DNA of 50,250 bases from an uncultured Erysipelotrichaceae bacterium. GTDB lineage: Bacteria > Bacillota_I > Bacilli_A > RFN20 > CAG-826. The translations under genes and the position numbers were made by a program. Where the stretch lies: the NCBI GenBank assembly GCA_902768335.1, contig CACXKR010000007.1, forward strand, positions 1 through 50,250, written 5' to 3'. Within the stretch, counting starts at the first letter, position 1. Each line of letters begins with the position of its first letter. Below are positions 24,761 to 33,403 of the stretch, in pieces. The notes under the pieces were generated by a model. That model did no database searches and was not told where the DNA came from. It was given only the letters and a program-made list of their open reading frames with translations.

Positions 24761-25120
24761 ATGGCAGATCGAAACGCAAGAATCCAATCTATAATCGCTA
24801 AAAATGTGACGGAAATAATTCAATTTGAATTAAAGAATCCTCGCATCGGTTTTTGTACTGTAAGCGAAGTCTGGGTCAGTAGCGATTTCTCCTACGCTAG
24901 AGTATATGTTTCCTTCCTAGGAGCAAAATATCCTAAGCAAAACCTCGAAGAACTTAATAAAACAAGAGGTTATGTTAGATCTTCTCTTGCTAAAAAATTA
25001 GATATAAGAAAAACTCCTGAAATATCATTCTATTTAGATGAAACTTACGATAAAGTTAATCATCTTGATGAAATTCTTAAAAAAGAAGCGGAAGATTTAA
25101 ATAAAATCAAAAACAAATAA
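24761..25120 (+). CDS. rbfA: Ribosome-binding factor A
   Basis: A 119-residue cold-shock/30S-maturation factor. The ATG follows the infB stop with no gap, implying translational coupling. Family features: start MADRNARIQSIIAKNVTEII, FCTVSEVWVSSDFSYARVYVSF and LAKKLDIRKTPEISFYLDET near the C-terminus. The gene ends at a bidirectional terminator. Confidence 0.93.
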   Translation: MADRNARIQSIIAKNVTEIIQFELKNPRIGFCTVSEVWVSSDFSYARVYVSFLGAKYPKQNLEELNKTRGYVRSSLAKKLDIRKTPEISFYLDETYDKVNHLDEILKKEAEDLNKIKNK

Positions 25121-25140
25121 AAAGGCTAATAGCCTTTTTT
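25118..25140. terminator. Bidirectional terminator between rbfA and the TtcA-like gene
   Basis: AAAGGCT-aat-AGCCTTT (25121-25137) with A-run on the left and TTTTTT on the right, so it can act for both converging genes. It overlaps the 3' end of the minus-strand gene. Confidence 0.85.
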
Positions 25141-26230
25141 ATTTATAATTATTAAATCCTAAGCTTTTATAAAAGTCTTTATATTTGGATTTTTTAATAT
25201 AAATAGTTAATGGGTTAATTAGATGTTCATAATATCTTTTTAGATGCATCATAATATCTTTACGAATAGTTTTATTCTCTCTAATTAATTCTAAATCATG
25301 AATATAGAGTGTATCTTTACCCACCTCAATGGATAACACTCCGACAACCTTGTCTTTCTTATAGATTAAATATCTTTGATATTTATCATCAAAGTTCTCA
25401 CATCCAAGTTTATGACGAATCTCATGTTCTTTACGAGCATCTTTTTCTAATATTACTGGTTTCAAAGATAAATCTTTTCTTTCAATCTTTTCATAAAAAT
25501 CAGAATAATAGAGTTGCTCTTTTTTATAATTTTCAAGCATTGAGAAGAAATTTTTCTTAGCAGATGGATATTTATTATAGATTTCAGCGAGTAGATCCTT
25601 CATCTCTTTACGCATCGTCTGTCCATCGTTAGGGCAATGAGAAGGGAAAACAGGAACATTTTCTTCTTTAGCGCATATAACGATTTCAGATTCATGCACT
25701 AAAATAAGCGGTCTAACAAACTCAATATTTGATCTTTCTAAATACATTTTTGGTTGAAAAGTCGCGACTCTTCCTCCAAATATTTCATTCATGAATAAAG
25801 TTTCGATTGCATCATCACCATGATGAGCAAATGCAACTTTATTGCATCCTAGCTCTTTAGCGGCTTTATTTATCGCTGCTTTCTTCATTCTTGAGCAAAT
25901 GGAGCAGGGGAGATTTTTCGCTTCTTTCTGCTGTAGTTTTAAGATTTTATAAACTTCTTTTGAATCGACAACTTTTAAATCCAAACCAATCGAAGTGAAA
26001 TATTTTTTGATAGGTTTAGCATCGAAACCAGGAAATCCTAAATCTAAAATAGCAGGGACAATTTCAAAATTTGCGCATTTGAACTGTTTATATTGCGAGA
26101 GCGCTAAAGCAAGGACCATTGAGTCTTTGCCACCAGAAACACCGATCATCACTCGGTCTTTTTCGTGGAAAAGGTCAAATTTTTGGTCCGCTTTTCTTAT
26201 TAAGCCTAAAATTCCTCGAAGCGAATTCAT
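25139..26230 (-). CDS. TtcA/TilS-family tRNA thiolase-like protein fused to a GNAT-like domain
   Basis: A 363-residue protein. The N-terminal ~215 residues are an ATP-pyrophosphatase of the TtcA class: SGGKDS loop at 32-37, Cys pair PCSICSRMK (C109, C112), AHHGDDAIET near 135, and a third Cys in SHCPNDGQT (C199). TtcA proteins thiolate C32 of tRNA using these three cysteines to hold a 4Fe-4S cluster. Residues ~250-363 resemble a GNAT acetyltransferase: LSIEVGKDTLYIHDLELI, a helix, and the closing YKDFYKSLGFNNYK, which matches the usual FYEKLGF ending. The gene is inverted within the ribosome/translation cluster. The ATG is 7 bases after a TATTAT -10, with no ribosome-binding site, so it is probably leaderless. 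Whether the acetyltransferase part is active is unknown. Confidence 0.8.
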   Translation of the reverse strand: MNSLRGILGLIRKADQKFDLFHEKDRVMIGVSGGKDSMVLALALSQYKQFKCANFEIVPAILDLGFPGFDAKPIKKYFTSIGLDLKVVDSKEVYKILKLQQKEAKNLPCSICSRMKKAAINKAAKELGCNKVAFAHHGDDAIETLFMNEIFGGRVATFQPKMYLERSNIEFVRPLILVHESEIVICAKEENVPVFPSHCPNDGQTMRKEMKDLLAEIYNKYPSAKKNFFSMLENYKKEQLYYSDFYEKIERKDLSLKPVILEKDARKEHEIRHKLGCENFDDKYQRYLIYKKDKVVGVLSIEVGKDTLYIHDLELIRENKTIRKDIMMHLKRYYEHLINPLTIYIKKSKYKDFYKSLGFNNYK

Positions 26231-26259
26231 AATTTATATAATATAATTATTAAATAAAA
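26231..26259. promoter_or_regulatory. Overlapping divergent promoters in a 29-base gap
   Basis: The whole space between the two start codons is 29 A/T bases. Plus strand: TATAAT 26242-26247, 12 bases before the truB ATG. Minus strand: TATTAT 26243-26238, 7 bases before the TtcA-like ATG. The two -10 elements share two bases, so the promoters are symmetric and should exclude each other. Neither gene has a ribosome-binding site. Confidence 0.65.
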
Positions 26260-27105
26260 ATGATTAGCGGAAGTTTACTTATCGATAAAGAAAAAGGTCT
26301 CACTTCAAGACAAGAAGTGAATAATATTTCCCATCTTTTAAAAGAAAAGAAAGCTGGGCATATTGGCACTCTCGATCCTTTTGCAGACGGTCTTTTAATC
26401 GTTTTATTAGGCAAAGCCACCAAGATATCTCCCTTTTTAGAAGGAATGGATAAAACATATATGGCTACTTTAAAACTCGGAAGTAAAACCGATAGTGGTG
26501 ATTTAACTGGAAATATTACCGAAAATAAGGACATTCCTTCTTTGGATAAAGAAGATTTAGAAAATGTTTTTAAATCATTTTTAGGAAAACAAACTCAAAT
26601 TCCTCCTATGTATTCCGCTTTAAAAGTGAACGGAAAAGCATTATATAAATATGCTCGAGAAGGCAAAGAAATCGAACGTAAAAAGCGTGAGATTACAATA
26701 TATGAACTTAAGCTATTATCATATGAGAATAACGAAATAACTTTTATCAGCAAAGTTTCAAAAGGAACTTATATTCGTACATTAGGTGAAGATATTGCGG
26801 AGAAATTAGGAACTGTTGGTCATCTAACTAAATTAACAAGATTATCAATCGGACCATATTCATTAGATCAAGCCAAAAAGAGTAAGGATGTTAGTGAAAG
26901 CGATCTTATTCCCACTTTAAAAATGCTATCGTTTATGAAATCTTTCGAAGTTGAGGGAGAATTATTAAAGAAAGCCTCAAATGGAATGCATTTCCGCCTC
27001 CCAATTGAAGATGAAATCGTGCTTCTTAAGAATAAGGATGAAGCGATTGCTATATATCAAAGAGAGTCATCTAGAGTATACTCTTGTTTAAGAGGTTTAC
27101 AATGA
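26260..27105 (+). CDS. truB: tRNA pseudouridine-55 synthase
   Basis: A 281-residue enzyme that isomerises U55 in the T-loop of tRNAs. The catalytic Asp is in GTLDPFADGLLIVLLGKATK near residue 40; the family start SGSLLIDKEKGLTSRQEV and the TQIPPMYSALKVNGKALY block near 112 are clear. Shorter than many homologues at the C-terminal PUA-like end but within range. Its last four bases overlap the ribF start (ATGA). Very short leader from the promoter at 26242. Confidence 0.93.
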   Translation: MISGSLLIDKEKGLTSRQEVNNISHLLKEKKAGHIGTLDPFADGLLIVLLGKATKISPFLEGMDKTYMATLKLGSKTDSGDLTGNITENKDIPSLDKEDLENVFKSFLGKQTQIPPMYSALKVNGKALYKYAREGKEIERKKREITIYELKLLSYENNEITFISKVSKGTYIRTLGEDIAEKLGTVGHLTKLTRLSIGPYSLDQAKKSKDVSESDLIPTLKMLSFMKSFEVEGELLKKASNGMHFRLPIEDEIVLLKNKDEAIAIYQRESSRVYSCLRGLQ

Positions 27106-27989
27106 AAGTAGTCCACATCTATTATCAAAATATCTCCGCAAAAGTCGATGATTTGTCGATAATTCTCGGTTATTTTGATGGTGTTCATCTCGGTCATCGT
27201 TACCTCATTAAAGAAGCTAGAAAATATGCAAAGTATCCTTTAGCTATTCTTACTTTTGATAAATCAGTTTCGTCTTTGATTAAAACTGGAAAAACACCTG
27301 AAAATCTCACTAGTTTAGATGACAGATTCAAAATCATTTCGAAATTAGGAGTGGATTATTATTATCTATTTCATATTGATAAAGATTTTTTAAGTCTTAG
27401 CGATCTCGACTTTGTTGAATTATTAAAAAAGCTTAACGTTAGAGAAGTTTTTATTGGAGAAGATTTCCGTTTTGGAAAGAATCGAAAAGGAACTCCAAAT
27501 CTTTTAAAAGATTTCTTTGATGTTAGAGTAGTGGATTTAAAGAAGGAAAACGGAGAAAAAATCTCTTCGCAAGAAATTAAAAATCTTCTTGAGATTGGTA
27601 ATCTAAAAGAAGCGAATAAACTTCTCGGCCAAAATTATTCGATGGTGGGAACACCTATAAGTGGAAAAGGAATAGGCCACACAATTGGCTTCCCAACTTT
27701 AAACGTGAAATTATCTACAAATTATGTGCTTCCTCGTTTTGGTGTCTATAAAACAATTGCCTATTTAGATGGAGTTCCGCATCTATCGATTACAAATGTT
27801 GGGGTAAATCCAACGATTGATGCCGGCAATCTTCCAAGTATTGAAGTGCATCTTAAAGACTATGATGAGAAAGAAATATCTTCAATTTGTGTGGAATTTC
27901 TAGAATTTGTTCGTCCTGAAATCAAGTTTTCTTCTTTAGAAGAACTAAAAGAACAAATTTCCAAGGACGTCAAAGAAGTTTTTAAATGA
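27102..27989 (+). CDS. ribF: Riboflavin kinase / FAD synthetase
   Basis: A 295-residue bifunctional enzyme making FMN and FAD. The nucleotidyltransferase half has ILGYFDGVHLGHRYLI near residue 22 (the HxGH-type motif) and FIGEDFRFGKNRKGTP near 115. The riboflavin kinase half has GTPISGKGIGHTIGFPTLN near 185 and SITNVGVNPTI near 230. Start ATG 27102 overlaps the truB stop; an AGAGG site is about 8 bases upstream. The truB-ribF pair is the usual order. Confidence 0.93.
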   Translation: MKVVHIYYQNISAKVDDLSIILGYFDGVHLGHRYLIKEARKYAKYPLAILTFDKSVSSLIKTGKTPENLTSLDDRFKIISKLGVDYYYLFHIDKDFLSLSDLDFVELLKKLNVREVFIGEDFRFGKNRKGTPNLLKDFFDVRVVDLKKENGEKISSQEIKNLLEIGNLKEANKLLGQNYSMVGTPISGKGIGHTIGFPTLNVKLSTNYVLPRFGVYKTIAYLDGVPHLSITNVGVNPTIDAGNLPSIEVHLKDYDEKEISSICVEFLEFVRPEIKFSSLEELKEQISKDVKEVFK

Positions 27990-28010
27990 CAAAAAACAAC
28001 AAAAATTAGT

Positions 28011-28038
28011 TTGCAATTAGATTGATCTTTATTATAAT
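28011..28038 (+). promoter_or_regulatory. rpsO promoter
   Basis: TTGCAA (28011-28016), 16-base spacer, perfect TATAAT (28033-28038). Transcription would begin near 28045. Confidence 0.7.
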
Positions 28039-28044
28039 AATAAA

Positions 28045-28122
28045 CGCAACTTAGTCTAAGATTAGCGAGCACTCCGACGCTAACCATGGGTTAAGTCAAG
28101 ATTAAAAGTAGGAGGGATAAAA
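28045..28122 (+). promoter_or_regulatory. Structured rpsO leader, likely S15 autoregulatory RNA
   Basis: About 78 transcribed bases upstream of rpsO. A hairpin pairs TTAGCG (28062-28067) with CGCTAA (28078-28083); an outer stem can pair ACTTA (28049-28053) with TAAGT (28092-28096), giving a junction with a second short stem CTTAG/CTAAG. The ribosome-binding site AGGAGG follows at 28109-28114. Folded leaders that bind S15 and repress translation are known for rpsO in several bacterial phyla. The fold is my hand pairing; class assignment is inference. Confidence 0.5.
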
Positions 28123-28389
28123 ATGTTATCCAAAGCTAAAATTGCCGAGATCGTTAAAAAATATGGCAAAGACGAAAAGGATACCGGCTCTGTCGAAGTC
28201 CAAATCGCTCTTCTTACCGAACAAATTAACGAACTCACCAAGCATCTTAAAGAAAACAAAAAAGATGCTTCAGGCAGACGCGGATTATTCGTGTTAGTTG
28301 GTAAACGTCGTGGTTTACTCGATTATCTCAATCGTACCGACCGTGATAGTTACATCAAGCTCTTAACAGAACTTAAGATCCGTAAATAA
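28123..28389 (+). CDS. rpsO: 30S ribosomal protein S15
   Basis: An 88-residue primary 16S rRNA-binding protein. Signature DTGSVEVQIALLTEQINELT near residue 22 and the closing RRGLLDYLNRTDRDSYIKLL are standard, as is the length. AGGAGG is 8 bases before the ATG. It has its own promoter and terminator. Confidence 0.97.
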   Translation: MLSKAKIAEIVKKYGKDEKDTGSVEVQIALLTEQINELTKHLKENKKDASGRRGLFVLVGKRRGLLDYLNRTDRDSYIKLLTELKIRK

Positions 28390-28410
28390 TCAATGTTATA
28401 TTGATAAATT

Positions 28411-28436
28411 AGATACCTATATAGGTATCTTTTTTA
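28411..28436 (+). terminator. Terminator of rpsO
   Basis: Perfect 20-base palindrome AGATACCTATATAGGTATCT (28411-28430) followed by TTTTT. Confidence 0.9.
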
Positions 28437-28506
28437 TTATATTCTTCAAGATTACTTCGAAAAGAAAACTTTTTACATTTTTCACTATATATTCGAGTAA
28501 CATAAA

Positions 28507-28515
28507 TGTTAAAAT
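28507..28515 (+). promoter_or_regulatory. Extended -10 promoter of pnp
   Basis: TGTTAAAAT: TG at 28507-28508, one base, TAAAAT 28510-28515. No good -35. The ribosome-binding site AAGGAG lies at 28531-28536 before ATG 28544, giving a normal short leader. Confidence 0.6.
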
Positions 28516-28543
28516 ATCAATAGTTTTTTAAAGGAGAAAATAA

Positions 28544-30703
28544 ATGAAAAAAACATTCGAATTAGATTTCGATGGCCGCAAGATTGTTGTGGAAGCTGGC
28601 GAAATAGCTAAGCAAACCAAAGCTGCGGTTTTAGTACGCTATGGCGATACTGTCGTTTTAAGTAACGTCACAATGTCAAAGCATACTGTTGATTGGGACT
28701 TTTTCCCACTCAGCGTTGAATACCAAGAAAGAATGTACGCTGCCGGTAAGATTCCTGGCGGATTCCTTAGAAGAGAATCTCGTCCAAGTTCACATGCTAT
28801 CTTAGCAAGTAGAATTACCGATAGAACCATGCGTCCACTCTTCCCAGAAGGATTTAGAAACGAAGTTCAAGTCGTTTCTCAAGTTATGGCGGTTGATTAT
28901 GATAATTCACCTGAAATTACCGCTATGCTCGCAAGCTCATTATGCGTCTGCATCTCCGATGTTCCATTCAATGGTCCTATCGCAGGTGTCTACGTTGGTA
29001 GAGTCGATGGCAAATTAGTCATCAACCCAACCGTCGAACAAAGAGCTAAATCCGATATCGATCTTTGCGTCGCTGGTACCGAAGAAGCTATCAACATGGT
29101 TGAAGCTGGTGCTAACGAAGTTAGCGAAGAAGATATGCTCGATGCTTTAATGTTTGGTCACGAAGCTGTTAAGAAATTATGCCGCTTCGAAAAGGAAATC
29201 ATTAAAGAAATCGGTGTTGAAAAGAACAAAGACATTCAATTCAAGGTTGTCCCAGAAGAATTAAGAGCAGAAGTCACTGCTAAAGTTGATGAAAAGCTCC
29301 GCAAAGCTGTTTCAACCAAAGATAAACTCGAAAGAGAAGAAAAAATCGAAGCAATTGAAAAGGAAACCGAAGCAGAATACGCCGAAAACGGTGCTGATCC
29401 AAAGGTTGTCCAACAAGTTCACGAAATTCAAGAAGACATCGTTCATAACGAAGTTCGTAGACTTATTGCTGAAGATAAGATTAGACCAGATGGTCGTCGT
29501 CCAGATGAACTTCGTCCATTAGATGCTCAAGTTGACATCTTAGGTCGTAGAGTCCATGGTTCCGCAATGTTTACTAGAGGTCAAACCCAAGTTATCTCTG
29601 TTACAACCCTCGGACCATTAAGTGATGAACAAATCATTGATGATTTGACCCCAATTGAAAAGAAACGTTTCATGCATCATTATAATTTCCCACAATGGTG
29701 CGTTGGTGGAACTGGTAAAATCGGCGTCTTAGCACGTCGTGAAATCGGTCATGGTGCTTTAGGTGAAAGAGCTCTTAGCTACGTCATCCCAAGCGAAGAA
29801 GATTTCCCATACACAATTAGAACAGTTTCCGAAGTCGTCGAATCAAATGGTTCCTCTTCACAAGCTAGTATCTGTGCTGGTTGTATGTCCCTTATGGCGG
29901 CAGGTGTTCCAATAAAGAGAATGGTCTCCGGTATCGCTATGGGTCTTATTTCAACTGGTCCATTAGATACAAATCCATATACAATTCTCACCGATATTCA
30001 AGGTCTTGAAGACCACTTCGGCGATATGGACTTCAAGGTTGCAGGTACCGAAGTCGGTATTACTGCCTTACAAATGGATATTAAAATCGCTGGTGTTACT
30101 CGTGAAGTTTTACGTCAAGCTCTTGAACAAGCTCATAAAGCTCGTAAAGAAATCCGCGATGTTATGTCTAAAGCGATCGCTGAACCTCGTCCAGATGTCG
30201 CTGAATTCGCTCCAAAACTCGACAAGATGCAAATCGATGTCGATAAGATTAGAGAAGTTATCGGCACAGGTGGCAAGGTCATCAATGATATCATTGAAAA
30301 ATGCGACAAAGTTCAAATCGATATCGATGATGAAGGACATGTCGTCATCTATCATATGAACCGTGAAATGATCAACAAAGCTAAACAAATGATCGAAGAT
30401 ATCGTTCGTGAAGCCAAAGTTGGTGAAGTTTACGAAGGCGAAGTCACCAGAGTCGAAGATTATGGTGCATTCGTTAAATTATTTGGTAACTGTGAAGGTT
30501 TATGCCACGTTTCAAGATTAGACTGGGGCTTCGTTGCCCGCGCTCAAGACAAAGTCAAAGTTGGCGATGTCTTAAAAGTCAGAGTCTGCGAAATCGATGA
30601 TCATGGCAAAGTCAAAGTTTCACATCGTGAATTCATTGAAAAACCTGCTGGTTACATCGAAAAACCACAAGAAAAGAAACCTTTCAAAGGTCATAAAAAA
30701 TAA
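28544..30703 (+). CDS. pnp: Polyribonucleotide nucleotidyltransferase (PNPase)
   Basis: A 719-residue 3'-5' phosphorolytic exoribonuclease. Two RNase PH domains (GGFLRRESRPSSHAILASR near 65 and RRVHGSAMFTRGQTQVISVT near 330) flank an all-alpha linker; then a KH domain (DKIREVIGTGGKVINDIIEK near 566) and an S1 domain (GEVYEGEVTRVEDYGAFVKL near 630). Catalytic-site residues around DFPYTIRTVSEVVESNGSSS are conserved. It follows rpsO as in Bacillus and forms the core of RNA turnover with RNase J-type enzymes. Two bases separate it from the next gene. Confidence 0.96.
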   Translation: MKKTFELDFDGRKIVVEAGEIAKQTKAAVLVRYGDTVVLSNVTMSKHTVDWDFFPLSVEYQERMYAAGKIPGGFLRRESRPSSHAILASRITDRTMRPLFPEGFRNEVQVVSQVMAVDYDNSPEITAMLASSLCVCISDVPFNGPIAGVYVGRVDGKLVINPTVEQRAKSDIDLCVAGTEEAINMVEAGANEVSEEDMLDALMFGHEAVKKLCRFEKEIIKEIGVEKNKDIQFKVVPEELRAEVTAKVDEKLRKAVSTKDKLEREEKIEAIEKETEAEYAENGADPKVVQQVHEIQEDIVHNEVRRLIAEDKIRPDGRRPDELRPLDAQVDILGRRVHGSAMFTRGQTQVISVTTLGPLSDEQIIDDLTPIEKKRFMHHYNFPQWCVGGTGKIGVLARREIGHGALGERALSYVIPSEEDFPYTIRTVSEVVESNGSSSQASICAGCMSLMAAGVPIKRMVSGIAMGLISTGPLDTNPYTILTDIQGLEDHFGDMDFKVAGTEVGITALQMDIKIAGVTREVLRQALEQAHKARKEIRDVMSKAIAEPRPDVAEFAPKLDKMQIDVDKIREVIGTGGKVINDIIEKCDKVQIDIDDEGHVVIYHMNREMINKAKQMIEDIVREAKVGEVYEGEVTRVEDYGAFVKLFGNCEGLCHVSRLDWGFVARAQDKVKVGDVLKVRVCEIDDHGKVKVSHREFIEKPAGYIEKPQEKKPFKGHKK

Positions 30704-30705
30704 AA

Positions 30706-32145
30706 ATGTTTGATGTTGTAGTTATCGGGGCTGGATGCGTTGGCTCGCTTATAGCGAGAAAACTTTCCAGCTACCAACTCAACGTCGCTGTTATTGAAAA
30801 AGAGAGCGATGTTGGAAATATAGTTACGATGGCCAATTCTGCTATCGTTCATAGCGGCTATGATCCTGTTCCAGGTTCACTTAAAGCAAAGCTTAATGTT
30901 TTAGGTAACGCCATGTTTGATAAAATCAGCGATGAACTCGATGTTGAATTTGAACGTCGTGGTTCACTTACTGTTGCTTTATATGATGAGCAGCTCCCTT
31001 TGCTTGAAGAGCTCGCTAAAAGAAGCAAAGAAAATGGTGTGCCAGTCAAGATTTTAACTTCTAAAGAAGTTCTTGAGATGGAACCTAATATTAATAAAGA
31101 TGTCAAAGCCGCTTTATTTGCGCCAACAGCAGGCTTAGTTAATCCGTTTACGTTAACTGTTCACGCGATGGAAAATGCTTGTGATAATGGCGTGAAACTT
31201 TTCTTACGTGAAAAAGTGGTGGACATTAAAAAAGAAGGCGATATCTACAAAGTTATCTGCGCTTCCAAAAATGTCTATGAAACTAAAGTCATTATCAATG
31301 CCGCTGGCATCTATAGTGAAGAAATTCACAAGATGATTGAGCCAATTTCTTATACATTGACTCCTCGTAAAGGTGAATATTTTATCTTAGATCACTATAG
31401 TGATTCTTTAGTTAAACACACTATTTTCCCACTTCCAACCAGCAAAGGAAAAGGCATTTTAGTCTCTCCAACCACTGGTGGAACTTATTTAGTTGGTCCA
31501 TCCGCGGAAGTGACATTCTCTAAAGATGATGTTTCAACCGATAAAGCTACCCTAGATGATGTTCGTAGACAAGCAAGTGAAATGGTGCCATCCATTCCAT
31601 TTAACCAAGTCATTCGAACTTTCTCAGGAACTAGACCAACTCCATCCACTCACGATTTCATTATTGAATTCGCTAAAAAGGATAATCATTTCATCACATG
31701 TTCAGGTATTGAATCTCCTGGTTTAGCCTCTTCTCCTGCCATCGCAGAATATGTCGTGAATGAATTTGTTAGCAAAGTTCTTTCTTTAAAAAAGAAAGAT
31801 AACTATAATCCATACGTCAGAAAAAGAGTTAACCTCGCTAAGATGAGCGTTGAAGAAAGAAATAAACTCATTAAGGAACGTCCTGAATATGGAGAAATCA
31901 TTTGTAACTGTGAAAAGGTTACATTAGGCGAGATTCTCGATGAATTTAAATCGAGTGTTCCCCCAATGACTATCAAAGCTGTTAGAAAACGTACCAGGGC
32001 AGGCTTTGGTAAATGTCAAGGTGGATTCTGTCAACCTCTCGTCACCAAACTTATTGCGGAGCATTTCAATCTTCCTCTCAATAAAGTTTTATATCAATTC
32101 GAAGACTCCTATGTCGTTCGTTACAAAGTAAAGGATGAAAAATAA
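30706..32145 (+). CDS. FAD-dependent glycerol-3-phosphate dehydrogenase-like protein with BFD-type Fe-S domain
   Basis: A 479-residue flavoprotein of the GlpA/DAO family. The FAD-binding VVIGAGCVGSLIARKL is at residues 4-19, and the substrate region TPRKGEYFILDHY and SGIESPGLASSPAIAEYV lies near 225 and 330. The last ~60 residues are a BFD-like 2Fe-2S domain with four cysteines, IICNCEKVTLG and FGKCQGGFCQPL. It is followed by a GlpB-like flavoprotein and a DUF1667 protein, an arrangement known from anaerobic Bacillota as a glycerol-3-phosphate dehydrogenase-like set. The oxidised substrate is not proven. It starts two bases after pnp, with only a weak ribosome-binding site. Confidence 0.85.
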   Translation: MFDVVVIGAGCVGSLIARKLSSYQLNVAVIEKESDVGNIVTMANSAIVHSGYDPVPGSLKAKLNVLGNAMFDKISDELDVEFERRGSLTVALYDEQLPLLEELAKRSKENGVPVKILTSKEVLEMEPNINKDVKAALFAPTAGLVNPFTLTVHAMENACDNGVKLFLREKVVDIKKEGDIYKVICASKNVYETKVIINAAGIYSEEIHKMIEPISYTLTPRKGEYFILDHYSDSLVKHTIFPLPTSKGKGILVSPTTGGTYLVGPSAEVTFSKDDVSTDKATLDDVRRQASEMVPSIPFNQVIRTFSGTRPTPSTHDFIIEFAKKDNHFITCSGIESPGLASSPAIAEYVVNEFVSKVLSLKKKDNYNPYVRKRVNLAKMSVEERNKLIKERPEYGEIICNCEKVTLGEILDEFKSSVPPMTIKAVRKRTRAGFGKCQGGFCQPLVTKLIAEHFNLPLNKVLYQFEDSYVVRYKVKDEK

Positions 32146-32146
32146 G

Positions 32147-33403
32147 ATGATTAAGAAACGTTTAGTTATCATCGGTGGTGGATCCGCTGGTATGGCCGCT
32201 GCTATAAAAGCCTATGAATTAGGTGAAAGAGATATTTTAATCATCGAAAAGAATGCCTATTTAGGTGGAATCTTAAATCAATGCATTCATAACGGATTTG
32301 GTCTACATGAATTCAAAGAAGAATTAACTGGACCAGAATTCATGACTCGCTTTTCTAAAAAAGTTGAGGAACTCGGTATTCCTTACCGTCTTAATAGCAA
32401 TGTTTTAAATATTTCTAACGACAAAGTCGTTACATATTCAAATTCTCAAGAAGGAATCGTTGAAGTTAAAGCTGATGCGATCATCCTTTCGACTGGTTGC
32501 TATGAAAGGAATGCTGGTGCAATTCAAATTCCTGGTGATCGTCCTAGTGGTGTTTATACCGCTGGTCAAGCTCAATTATTTGTTAATTGCTACGGCTATT
32601 TAGTTGGTAAACGTGTCTTCATTCTCGGTAGTGGAGATATTGGCCTAATTATGGCTAGAAGAATGACTCTTGAAGGCGCTAAAGTTTTAGGGGTCGCTGA
32701 ACTTATGCCATATTCAGCTGGATTAAATCGTAACATCGTTCAATGTCTAAAAGATTTTAATATTCCTTTATATCTTTCTCACACCGTTAAGAAAGTAGAA
32801 GGTTTATCTCACCTTGAAAAGGTGACTATCGCTAAAGTTGATGAAAAGATGAACTTCATCGAAGGCACAGATATCACCTTTGATGTCGATACGCTTCTTT
32901 TATCAGTTGGTTTACTTCCAAACGTCGACTTATTTAATAAACTCCCGATACGTATTTCTCGTACCCGTGGAGCGGTGGTTAATCAAGCGATGGAAAGCGA
33001 TATTAGAGGAATATTTGCCTGTGGCAATGTTCTTCACGTCCACGATTTAGTCGACTATGTCGTTGAAGAAGCTCGCGAAGCTGCTGTTGGAGCGGTTCAA
33101 TATCTTAATGGAGAACTTAAACACGAAGGTCACGTCTATGAAGTTAATCCTGGAAACGGAATTGGCTATGTCGTCCCTCAAATCGTTTATATCGACGACG
33201 TTAAAGATAAACTCTCCTTCAAATTTAGAGTTAGAAAGCCTTACAAAGACGTTGATATTTATATCAAAGAAGGCGACAAAGTCATCAAAAAGATCTTTAA
33301 ACCTGCGATTATTCCATCTGAGATGGAAATTGTTAAATTAGATAAATCGTTATTCCTAAAAGAAGCTAACGAAATATCAGTCTATGTGGAGGAAAGAAAA
33401 TAA
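32147..33403 (+). CDS. FAD-dependent pyridine-nucleotide oxidoreductase, partner of GlpA-like protein
   Basis: A 418-residue flavoprotein. The FAD Rossmann loop is LVIIGGGSAGMAAAIKAY at residues 6-23 and a second NAD(P)-type loop is VFILGSGDIGLIMARRM near 165; GIFACGNVLHVHDLVDYV near 287 is the C-terminal FAD motif. I chose ATG 32147: AAGGA (32131-32135) lies 11 bases upstream, while ATG 32135 overlaps that site and the preceding gene. It probably passes electrons between NAD(P) and the GlpA-like protein. Its stop overlaps the next start by one base (TAATG). Confidence 0.85.
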   Translation: MIKKRLVIIGGGSAGMAAAIKAYELGERDILIIEKNAYLGGILNQCIHNGFGLHEFKEELTGPEFMTRFSKKVEELGIPYRLNSNVLNISNDKVVTYSNSQEGIVEVKADAIILSTGCYERNAGAIQIPGDRPSGVYTAGQAQLFVNCYGYLVGKRVFILGSGDIGLIMARRMTLEGAKVLGVAELMPYSAGLNRNIVQCLKDFNIPLYLSHTVKKVEGLSHLEKVTIAKVDEKMNFIEGTDITFDVDTLLLSVGLLPNVDLFNKLPIRISRTRGAVVNQAMESDIRGIFACGNVLHVHDLVDYVVEEAREAAVGAVQYLNGELKHEGHVYEVNPGNGIGYVVPQIVYIDDVKDKLSFKFRVRKPYKDVDIYIKEGDKVIKKIFKPAIIPSEMEIVKLDKSLFLKEANEISVYVEERK

